A stretch of DNA of 11,971 nt from Myxococcota bacterium. GTDB taxonomy: Bacteria; Myxococcota_A; UBA9160; PR03. The stretch spans positions 1 to 11,971 of the forward strand of contig JALOQG010000162.1 of the NCBI GenBank assembly GCA_025453505.1. The letters run 5' to 3'. Shown one piece after another: positions 1 through 5,745 of this stretch. Position 1 is the first letter of the stretch. Every line of letters starts with the position of its first letter. Below the pieces are notes generated by a model, which saw only the letters and a program-made list of their open reading frames with translations, was not told the DNA's origin and ran no database searches. A program made the position numbers and the translations under genes.

Positions 1-166
1 TAGGAGGTTGACCCGGGATGAGAGGCGGAGCTTCGGGCGTCGCGGCGCGACGCCAACAAGGCGCGCGACTGAGCCGTAGCGGGAGCTACGGCGCAAGGAG
101 CGCAACGCCGTTGGCGGCGATGCCGCGGCGGCCGGGCGACCCGATCCATCTCGGGTCGGCCTCCTA
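1..166 (+). repeat. Nested imperfect palindrome abutting the nrdR start
   Basis: No ORF is convincing here. The whole segment folds back on itself. Outer arms 1-22 and 145-166 pair with 17 Watson-Crick pairs, four G-U pairs and one mismatch. Inner arms are 39-46 with 122-129 (8 pairs, one G-U) and 51-57 with 110-116 (7 perfect pairs). The apex is a perfect 8-bp stem, 73-80 with 85-92, closed by a GGGA loop. The left tip TAGGAGG looks like a perfect Shine-Dalgarno sequence, but it is complementary to CCTCCTA at 160-166, immediately before the nrdR GTG. It could be a structured 5' leader or intergenic RNA, or a REP/MITE-like mobile palindrome. The window begins exactly at its left end, so the upstream context is unseen. 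Confidence 0.65.
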
Positions 167-685
167 GTGCGTTGCCCCTTCTGCGGAGACGAGAACAATC
201 GCGTCATCGACTCGCGGCTCGGCCGCGACGAGACCGAGATCCGGCGCCGGCGCGAGTGCCAGGAGTGCCAGCGGCGCTTCACGACGCGCGAGCGCGTCGA
301 GGACGTGCTGCCGCGCATCGTCAAGCGCGACGAGCGGCGCGAGGACTTCGACCGCCGCAAGTTGCTCGCGAGCCTCGAGAAGGCGTGCGCCAAGCGGCCC
401 GTCTCGGTGGACGCGCTCGAGCGGCTCGCCGATCGCATCGAGAAGCGCGCGCAGGAGAGCGGCGACCCGGAAGTCTTGAGCGATCGCCTCGGCGAATGGG
501 TGCTCGACGAGCTCGTGCGCATCGACACGCTCGCCGCCGCGCGATTCGCCTCCGTATTCCGCGACTTCCAGAATGCCGACGACTACGCGGCGTTCTTCGA
601 GGACGCCGCCGCGCGGCGCGCTGCTGCACGCGAAGAGCTGCCGTCCGTACGCGCGCCCGAGCCGCCGCGCCGACCGCCGGCTTGA
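167..685 (+). CDS. nrdR: NrdR, transcriptional repressor of ribonucleotide reductase genes
   Basis: This 172-aa protein matches the NrdR family. It begins with the typical MRCPFCG zinc ribbon, with cysteines at 3, 6, 31 and 34 and the conserved VIDSR, RRRRECQECQRRFTTRERVE region. An ATP-cone domain follows at about residues 49-140, ending in RFASVFRDFQ. The family senses ATP/dATP and represses nrd operons by binding NrdR boxes. The tail after about residue 145 is Ala/Arg/Pro-rich and looks like lineage-specific extension. The GTG start at 167 is fixed by the conserved N-terminus, since family members begin at or next to MRCP. No Shine-Dalgarno sequence precedes it: the upstream bases are CGGCCTCCTA, the right arm of the 1-166 palindrome. 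The stop overlaps the proposed ribD start. No NrdR box was recognised in the window. Confidence 0.96.
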   Translation: MRCPFCGDENNRVIDSRLGRDETEIRRRRECQECQRRFTTRERVEDVLPRIVKRDERREDFDRRKLLASLEKACAKRPVSVDALERLADRIEKRAQESGDPEVLSDRLGEWVLDELVRIDTLAAARFASVFRDFQNADDYAAFFEDAAARRAAAREELPSVRAPEPPRRPPA

Positions 686-1809
686 GCCGCGCCGCGATCG
701 AGCCCGAAGCCGCGATGCGCGCGGCTCTCGCGCAGGCGCGTCGCGCGTCGGGGCGCGTGTGGCCGAATCCGGCCGTCGGCGCGGTCGTCGTGCGCGGCGC
801 GCGTGTGCTGGGGGCGGGCTTCACGCAGCCCCCCGGCGGTCCGCACGCCGAAGTCGTCGCGATCCGCCGCGCGACGCAGCGCCACGGAGCCGCCGCACTG
901 CGCGGCGCGACGCTCGCGGTGACGCTCGAGCCGTGCTGTCACCACGGCCGCACGCCGCCGTGCACGGACGCGGTGCGCGCGTCGGGCATTGCCCGCGTGT
1001 GGGTGGGCGTTCGCGATCCGCATCCGCGCGTCGCGGGCCGCGGACTCGCGATCCTGCGGCGCGCAGGGCTCGCGGTCGAGACGGGAGTGCTCGCCGACGC
1101 GTGCGCGCGGCAGAACCGGGGCTTCGCCTCGATGGTCGAGCGCGGACGCCCGTTCGTGACGATGAAGCTGGCCGCGACGCTCGACGGCCGCATCGCCACC
1201 GCGCGCGGCGAATCGCGTTGGATCACGGGCCCGGCCGCGCGCGCCCACGTGCATCGGCTGCGCGCCGCCAGCGACGCGATCCTGATCGGCGCCGGCACGG
1301 CGCTGGCCGACGACCCCGTCCTCACCGCACGCCGTGGTGCACGCGTCGCGCATCGTCCCGTGCGCATCCTGCTCGACACGCAGCTGCGCGTGCCGGCGCG
1401 AGCGCGGCTCTATCGCGGCGACGCCGAGCGGACCTGGGTGTTCTGCTCCGATGCCGCTCCCCGCGTGCGGCAGCGCGCGATCGCCGCGACGGGCGCGCGC
1501 CTGCTGCCGATTCGTCTGCGAAGCGGCAAGATCCCGCTCGCCGCGGCGCTGGATCGGCTCGGACGCGAGGGTCTGGGCTCGCTCCTCGTCGAGGGCGGTG
1601 GGACGCTGGCGGCCGGATTCGTACGCGAGGGACTGGTGGACGAGCTGCTCTGGTTCGCGGCGCCGCGCTTGCTCGGCGCAGACGGCTTGCCGGCGCTCGC
1701 GGCGCTCGGCGTCGGGCGGCTCGCGAACGCTCCTGCGCTCGCGATCGAGCGCGTGCGGCGCGTCGGCGCCGACTGGCTCTTCGAAGCGCGCCTCGCGAGG
1801 CACCGATGA
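682..1809 (+). CDS. ribD: RibD, bifunctional diaminohydroxyphosphoribosylaminopyrimidine deaminase / uracil reductase
   Basis: RibD carries out the second and third steps of riboflavin synthesis from the GTP cyclohydrolase II product. The N-terminal deaminase (about residues 12-145) shows the PNPAVGAVVV motif and the zinc site: HAE with H55 and E57, then PCCHHGRTPPC with C85 and C94. The C-terminal reductase (about 155-375) starts at VTMKLAATLDGRIAT and contains SRWITG, IGAGTALADDP and LVEGGGTLA, all typical of the family. The length of 375 aa is normal. I chose the TTG start at 682 because it overlaps the nrdR stop (TTGA), as the other joints in this operon do. An internal ATG at 715 would give 364 aa and is a real alternative; neither start has a clear Shine-Dalgarno sequence. 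The stop overlaps the ribH ATG. Confidence 0.94.
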   Translation: MSRAAIEPEAAMRAALAQARRASGRVWPNPAVGAVVVRGARVLGAGFTQPPGGPHAEVVAIRRATQRHGAAALRGATLAVTLEPCCHHGRTPPCTDAVRASGIARVWVGVRDPHPRVAGRGLAILRRAGLAVETGVLADACARQNRGFASMVERGRPFVTMKLAATLDGRIATARGESRWITGPAARAHVHRLRAASDAILIGAGTALADDPVLTARRGARVAHRPVRILLDTQLRVPARARLYRGDAERTWVFCSDAAPRVRQRAIAATGARLLPIRLRSGKIPLAAALDRLGREGLGSLLVEGGGTLAAGFVREGLVDELLWFAAPRLLGADGLPALAALGVGRLANAPALAIERVRRVGADWLFEARLARHR

Positions 1810-2282
1810 AGCCCTTTGCGATCCGGCGCGACGCCACGGACTTGCGCATCGCGGTCGTCGTGGCGCGCTTCAACCACCTGATCACGGTGCGCATGCTCGA
1901 GGGCTGCGTCGAGCTGCTGGTCGAGCGCGGCGCCGCACGCGACGCGATCGACGTCGCATGGGTGCCGGGTGCGTTCGAGATTCCCCAGGCCGCGCGCAGC
2001 CTCGCCGTGACCGGACGCTACGATGCGATCGTGACCCTCGGCGTCGTGATCCGCGGCGGAACTCCGCACTTCGACTACGTGTGTCGCGCCGTCACCGACG
2101 GCGTGCGCGAGATCGTGCGCGATACGAACGTGCCGGTCGCTTTCGGCGTGCTCACCACCGACGACACCGCGCAGGCGCTCGCGCGCGCCGGCGGCGAACA
2201 CGGCAACAAGGGCGCCGAGGCGGCGCTCGCGGCGGTCGAGATGGCGCACCTGGTGCGAGCCGTCGTCGAGCCGCCCCGATGA
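1806..2282 (+). CDS. ribH: RibH, 6,7-dimethyl-8-ribityllumazine synthase
   Basis: RibH condenses the ribitylamino-pyrimidinedione with 3,4-dihydroxy-2-butanone 4-phosphate to make lumazine, the last step before riboflavin synthase. The 158-aa length is typical. Visible family motifs are VVARFN (18-23), VPGAFEIP (53-60), GVVIRGGTPHFDYV with the catalytic-type H88, PVAFGVLTTDD (110-120) and GGEHGNKGAEAA near the C-terminus. The ATG overlaps the ribD stop as ATGA, and the stop overlaps the nusB start in the same way, so translational coupling is likely. Riboflavin synthase (ribE) and ribBA are not between ribD and ribH, where many bacteria keep them. No FMN riboswitch is seen in this operon. Confidence 0.97.
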   Translation: MKPFAIRRDATDLRIAVVVARFNHLITVRMLEGCVELLVERGAARDAIDVAWVPGAFEIPQAARSLAVTGRYDAIVTLGVVIRGGTPHFDYVCRAVTDGVREIVRDTNVPVAFGVLTTDDTAQALARAGGEHGNKGAEAALAAVEMAHLVRAVVEPPR

Positions 2283-2737
2283 CGCGCAGCGAGGCGCCGC
2301 GCGCGCAATCGCGGCAGGCCGCGTTGCAGGTTCTCTACGCGGTGGACGTCGCGCGCTCCGGCGACGATGCGCTCTCGCCGGCGGCCGTCGACGCCGCCCT
2401 CACCGAAGTCGCGCTGCACTTCGAGCTTCCCGAAGGCGCGCGCGAGTACGCGCGCGATCTCGCGCTCGGCGTCGCGCACGAACGCGAGGCGATCGACCGC
2501 CTGATCCGGGCGCACGCCACCAACTGGCGCATCGAGCGCATGGCCGCGGTCGACCGCAACGTGCTGCGTCTCGCCGTCTACGAGATGGGCTGGGCGGGCC
2601 TGCCGGCGACCGTCGCGATCGACGAAGCCGTCGAGCTGGCGCGCCGCTTCGGCTCCGACCCTTCGCCGTCCTTCGTCAACGGTGTTCTCGACGCGGTCGC
2701 GCACACGCTCGGCGCAGCGGCGGCGGACGCGTCGTGA
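2279..2737 (+). CDS. nusB: NusB, transcription antitermination factor
   Basis: NusB pairs with NusE (ribosomal protein S10) on boxA RNA and promotes antitermination of rRNA operons. The 152-aa sequence has the family's all-helical pattern: SRQAALQVLYAVD near the N-terminus, NWRIERMAAVDRNVLRLAVYEM in the middle, and VAIDEAVELARRFGSDPSPSFVNGVLDAV towards the end. The usual Lys before FVNG is a Ser here, a mild deviation. Start and stop both overlap neighbours (ATGA with ribH, GTGA with the next gene). The ribH-nusB pairing is widespread in bacteria and supports both calls. Confidence 0.96.
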   Translation: MTRSEAPRAQSRQAALQVLYAVDVARSGDDALSPAAVDAALTEVALHFELPEGAREYARDLALGVAHEREAIDRLIRAHATNWRIERMAAVDRNVLRLAVYEMGWAGLPATVAIDEAVELARRFGSDPSPSFVNGVLDAVAHTLGAAAADAS

Positions 2738-3345
2738 GGTCGACGCTCGCGCTCGAGGTCGGCGACGCCGAATCGCTGGCGCGCGTCGGTGCCGAGGTCG
2801 CGGTCGCGGGTTTCTTCCGCGATCAGCGCCCGTTGCGCGGTGGCGCGGGCGTGGCCGACTGGCGCCTGTGCGGATTCGTGTCGCGACTGCTGCTCGCGGC
2901 GCGCGCGCAGGGCGAGCCGGGCGAGGCGGTGCTCGCCACCACGCACGGCAGGCTGCGCGCGGCGCGACTGCTCCTGATCGGACTCGGCCCGCGCGCCCGC
3001 TTCGGCGCCGAAGCACACGCGGGCGCGGTCGAGCAGGCGGTGCGCCGGTTGCTCGATCTCGGCGTCGCGACGGCCGTCTTCGATCTGCCCGCGCCGCTTC
3101 CGCAAGAAGCGATCGAGGACTCCGCGCGCGGCATCGTCGAGGGCGCCTGCGCGGTGCTCGACCAGCGTCCCGCGCGCTTCCTGCTGCGCGTCGTCGCGCA
3201 GGCCGGCGGAGCCGGCCGCATGCGCGCGGCGCTCGAGCATGCGGCGGTTTCGCATCCCCGCGGCGCCACCTCGTTGCGCATCGTTCGCCCTCCAGCGGCC
3301 GGCCCCGCACCCGGCGCCGGCGTTCCTCGCCTTCCCGCCAACTGA
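2734..3345 (+). CDS. Stand-alone protein resembling the M17 leucyl aminopeptidase N-terminal domain
   Basis: This 203-aa protein starts at GTG 2734, overlapping the nusB stop. Its body (about residues 1-150) resembles the macro-like N-terminal domain of M17 peptidases. It has an early AVAGFFRDQRPLRG stretch, a GEAVLATTHGRLRAARLLLIGLG strand-turn-strand region at about 63-85, and a helical part with the spacing seen before the catalytic domain. The M17 catalytic domain, with its metal-binding and NTDAEGR motifs, is absent, so peptidase activity is not expected. The last 30 residues are Ala/Pro/Gly-rich and look disordered. Position as last gene of the nrdR-rib-nusB run suggests co-expression only and says nothing firm about function. 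The domain assignment is by pattern and moderately secure. Confidence 0.75.
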   Translation: MRSTLALEVGDAESLARVGAEVAVAGFFRDQRPLRGGAGVADWRLCGFVSRLLLAARAQGEPGEAVLATTHGRLRAARLLLIGLGPRARFGAEAHAGAVEQAVRRLLDLGVATAVFDLPAPLPQEAIEDSARGIVEGACAVLDQRPARFLLRVVAQAGGAGRMRAALEHAAVSHPRGATSLRIVRPPAAGPAPGAGVPRLPAN

Positions 3346-3370
3346 AGCGCTTCCGCGGCGGGCTTTCCTT
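3334..3370 (+). terminator. Possible weak terminator at the end of the nrdR-rib-nusB operon
   Basis: CCCGCC at 3334-3339 can pair with GGCGGG at 3357-3362, and the pyrimidine run CTTTCCTT follows. The loop holds the stop codon of the preceding gene and a GAAGCGCTTC palindrome at 3344-3353. The stem is short and the tail contains C residues, so this is at best a weak intrinsic terminator. Confidence 0.3.
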
Positions 3371-3409
3371 CAAGTTGCCGGCCCGCGCTCCCGATCAAGG
3401 GCGGGACGA

Positions 3410-3431
3410 ACTCCGCACCCGCGTGCGGAGT
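3410..3431. other. Perfect 9-bp inverted repeat in the leader of the PATAN gene
   Basis: ACTCCGCAC (3410-3418) and GTGCGGAGT (3423-3431) form a perfect stem with a 4-nt CCGC loop. It ends 41 nt before the ATG at 3473. No U-run follows, so it does not look like an intrinsic terminator. It may be an operator for a dimeric regulator or an RNA leader hairpin; the sequence does not decide between them. Confidence 0.45.
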
Positions 3432-3472
3432 GGCGTCAGCGTTTGCCCCGGGCCTGGAGGGAGTCGCGCCGG

Positions 3473-5344
3473 ATGAGCCTGGTGGGAAGTCTCGAGGACC
3501 TCGGACTCGGCGAGATCTTGCAGATCGTCAGCCTGTCCGGGAAGTCGGGCGTCTTGTGGATCCGCTCTCGGCAGGGCGAGGGCCGCATCGTATTCGATCG
3601 CGGCTCGATCCGCGGTGCGTTCGTCGAAGGCGGACCGCGCGATCTGCGCGGCATGCTCGCGGCCACAGGTGCGCTTCCCGACTCCGAGGTCGAGGCGTTC
3701 GCCGCCGAAGCCGACGCAGAAGGCGTCGCACTCCAGGACGTGCTCGTCGCGCGCACCGCGCTCGACGCCGCGCGCCTCGACGAACTGCGCGAGCGACACG
3801 TCGAGACGACGGTGCTGCGCATGTTCGGCTGGCTCTTCGGCGAGTTCAGCTTCGAGATCCGCGACGAGCCGGGCGACGTGAAGGGCGCGGACCTGCTGCT
3901 GCGCGCGGGCATCAACGCGCAGTTCCTCGCGCTCGAAGGCACGCGCCTGCGCGACGAGAACGCGAACGACGCCGACCAGGAGACGGACGCGGACGACGAG
4001 CCGACCTTCGCGGGCGAGGACGCCGCGAACGAGACCGCCGACGCGGATCTCGATCTCGTGCCCGAGCTCGAGATCACGGTGCTCGAGATGCTCGACGACG
4101 CGCTGCCCGACGCGACCCTCGCGCTTCCGATCGACGAGCCGTCGGCCGCGGAGATCGTCGACGAAGATCCGACGCTGACCGGAGAGGCGCTCGCCGCCGA
4201 GCCCGAGGCGGAAGTGGAGGCGTCGGCGATCGTCGACGCGGAGCCTGCGCGCGCGATCCCGGCGGCGCCGCCCGTGTCCGCGACGCCTGCCGCGCCGGCC
4301 CTGGCCGCCACGCCTGCTCCGGCCTTCCGCGCCGTCGTGGTGATCGACCGCGACTGGCTCGTGCTCGAATGGGCCAAGCAGGCGCTCGCGCCTCTCGGTC
4401 TGCGCACGCACATCTTCCCGCGCGCCGAGCTCGGCATCGAGCGCATCCGCCAGTACTTCGCGCGCGGCGAGATGCCGCTCGTCGTGCTCAGCACCGACAC
4501 ACCGGCGGATCCCGTGAGCGGAGCGCGCGACTGGGCCGAGATCGCCGCGCGGCTGCGCGCGCAGGTGCCGGGCATCTCGTTCGTGGTCCTCGCTGCGGCC
4601 GGCGCCGCCGTGGTGCCCGCCAACGAGCGTTCGATCCCCGACGCGGTGGCGGCGCGCCCGCCGAAGAGCGTCATCGCGGACGAACGCGCGCGCGAGAAGC
4701 GCGAACGCTTCTCGCAAGAGCTGCGCACCGCGGTCGAGCAGGCGCAGCGGCGCCCGAACGGATCGCGTCTCGGCGGTGCGCCGCGCGAGAACGCCGATCC
4801 GATGCGTGCGCTGCGCGAGTGGAGCGCGCGATTGCGCGAGTCGTCGCCGCCCAGCGAAGTGCTGCGCCTCGTGCTCGAGTTCTCCGGCCGCCACTTCGAC
4901 CGCTCCGTCATGTTCCTGGTGCGCGACGGCGAGGCGCAGGCGATGGCGCAGATCGGTCTCGCCACGACGGGCGGTCCCGACGACGTCGGCCTGCGCTCTT
5001 TGTGCGTCTCCGTCGAAGGTCCCGAGGCGTTCCGCAAGGTGATCGAAAGCGGCGCTCCGACGCGCGCGACGCCAACGGAAGCGGCGGACCGCGCGCTCGT
5101 CGCGCGGCTGGGAACGCGCGAGCCGGCCGAACTCTACGTCGCGCCGATCGAATCCGGCGAGCAGGTCGTCGCGTTGCTCTACGCAGACAACGCCGCGACG
5201 GGACGCGCGCTCGGCGACACGAGCGCGCTCGAAGTGATCGCCCACGAGGCCGGGCTCGCGCTCGACCGCGCGGTGCTCGAGCGAGCGCTCGAACAGGCCG
5301 AAGGCGAACGCCGCTCCGGCTCCGATGCGGGGGAGGCGAGCTGA
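3473..5344 (+). CDS. PATAN/DUF4388 - degenerate receiver - GAF-like multidomain signalling protein
   Basis: The protein has 623 aa from ATG 3473, with GGAGGGAG (3457-3464) as ribosome-binding site. Residues 1-155 match the PATAN/DUF4388 type: SLEDLGLGEILQIVSLSGKSGVL at the start, then GRIVFDRGSIRGA. An acidic Ala/Pro linker spans about 160-285. Residues 285-400 look like a receiver fold (AVVVIDRDWLVLEWAKQALAPLG, then PLVVLSTDTP), but the phospho-acceptor position after VVL appears to be Ser340 and the Thr position is Ala, so phosphorylation is doubtful. A helical stretch at 400-460 leads to a GAF-like domain (about 445-603), with VLRLVLEFSGRHFDRSVMFLV early and VALLYADN late. Such proteins are common in myxobacterial-type signalling. 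It sits just upstream of the chemosensory genes and may feed into them, which is inference from position. Confidence 0.8.
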   Translation: MSLVGSLEDLGLGEILQIVSLSGKSGVLWIRSRQGEGRIVFDRGSIRGAFVEGGPRDLRGMLAATGALPDSEVEAFAAEADAEGVALQDVLVARTALDAARLDELRERHVETTVLRMFGWLFGEFSFEIRDEPGDVKGADLLLRAGINAQFLALEGTRLRDENANDADQETDADDEPTFAGEDAANETADADLDLVPELEITVLEMLDDALPDATLALPIDEPSAAEIVDEDPTLTGEALAAEPEAEVEASAIVDAEPARAIPAAPPVSATPAAPALAATPAPAFRAVVVIDRDWLVLEWAKQALAPLGLRTHIFPRAELGIERIRQYFARGEMPLVVLSTDTPADPVSGARDWAEIAARLRAQVPGISFVVLAAAGAAVVPANERSIPDAVAARPPKSVIADERAREKRERFSQELRTAVEQAQRRPNGSRLGGAPRENADPMRALREWSARLRESSPPSEVLRLVLEFSGRHFDRSVMFLVRDGEAQAMAQIGLATTGGPDDVGLRSLCVSVEGPEAFRKVIESGAPTRATPTEAADRALVARLGTREPAELYVAPIESGEQVVALLYADNAATGRALGDTSALEVIAHEAGLALDRAVLERALEQAEGERRSGSDAGEAS

Positions 5345-5370
5345 TGCGCGTGACGCCGTCGCCGCGCGCC

Positions 5371-5382
5371 GCGGGGCCCCGC
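5371..5382. other. 12-bp perfect dyad GCGGGGCCCCGC
   Basis: This is a perfect palindrome just upstream of the candidate sigma-28 promoter at 5387-5414. Its place would suit an operator, but in DNA this GC-rich a short GC-only dyad may arise by chance. Confidence 0.2.
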
Positions 5383-5386
5383 CGCC

Positions 5387-5414
5387 TCAAGGGGGCTCCC
5401 CACCCGGCCGATAG
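5387..5414 (+). promoter_or_regulatory. Candidate sigma-28 (FliA-type) promoter of the chemosensory cluster
   Basis: TCAA at 5387-5390 is followed, after 16 nt, by GCCGATAG at 5407-5414. The FliA consensus is TAAA-N15-GCCGATAA, so the -10 matches 7 of 8 bases and the spacing is one base long. It lies in the non-coding gap between the PATAN gene and the cheY remnant, 48 nt before the GTG. A GGGG-GCT-CCCC mini-hairpin lies in the spacer. Confidence 0.45.
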
Positions 5415-5449
5415 CGCCACGGCGGAGGCGCGCCGGCAAGGGCGTCCCG

Positions 5450-5455
5450 AAGGAG
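5450..5455 (+). promoter_or_regulatory. Shine-Dalgarno sequence of the cheY remnant
   Basis: AAGGAG lies 7 nt before the GTG at 5463. It is a good ribosome-binding site, which shows that the 5' end of the cheY-like gene was a genuine translation start before the internal deletion. Confidence 0.7.
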
Positions 5456-5462
5456 CGGCCGC

Positions 5463-5736
5463 GTGCACCACATCTTGATCGTCGAGGACTCACTACGACC
5501 TGATCGTCACCGACATCAACATGCCCGACATCAACGGGCTCGAGCTGATCTCGTTCGTCAAGCGCAACGCGGCCTACCGCTCGATCCCGCTGCTGATCAT
5601 CTCGACCGAGGGATCCGAGCGCGACCGCGAGAAGGGTCTCGGGCTCGGCGCGGATGCCTACCTCGTGAAGCCCTTCGATCCCGAAGCGCTGCGCCGCACG
5701 GCCCGCGAGCTGCTCGAGAAGGCGCGCGGGGTCTAG
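5463..5736 (+). pseudogene. CheY-like single-domain response regulator, broken by internal deletion and frameshift
   Basis: From GTG 5463 the frame reads MHHILIVEDS, the first strand and acidic patch of a CheY-type receiver. It then jumps at about 5490-5494 into another frame reading YDLIVTDINMPDINGLELISFVK, then LLIISTEGS and GADAYLVKPF, and ends at TAG 5736. The second part keeps the phospho-acceptor Asp (VTD), the Thr of ISTE and the Lys of VKPF. The residues that normally lie between VEDS and YDLI, about 36-38 (helix 1, strand 2, helix 2), are absent. The loss is about 110 nt, and the frame change requires a length equal to 2 modulo 3. The upstream frame runs on out of phase as a meaningless ORF to 6557. 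An ATG at 5521 could start a fragment without the receiver N-terminus, but nothing suggests it is used. A true deletion and an assembly error are both possible. Confidence 0.85.
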
Positions 5737-5745
5737 GCGGTCACC

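Noticed and set aside
1..3345. FMN riboswitch for the riboflavin genes
   Set aside because: No RFN-type conserved segments were seen in the leader or between genes; the 1-166 fold does not resemble it.
3431..3447. Sigma-54-like TGGC...TTGC sequence before the PATAN gene
   Set aside because: The GG-to-GC spacing is 11 nt; sigma-54 promoters need 10, and a one-base change normally abolishes function.
5344..5478. 44-codon ORF whose ATG overlaps the stop of the PATAN gene
   Set aside because: Its peptide is low-complexity Arg/Ala/Pro, it runs over the promoter candidate and the cheY ribosome-binding site, and it has no family resemblance. It is most likely chance in GC-rich DNA.
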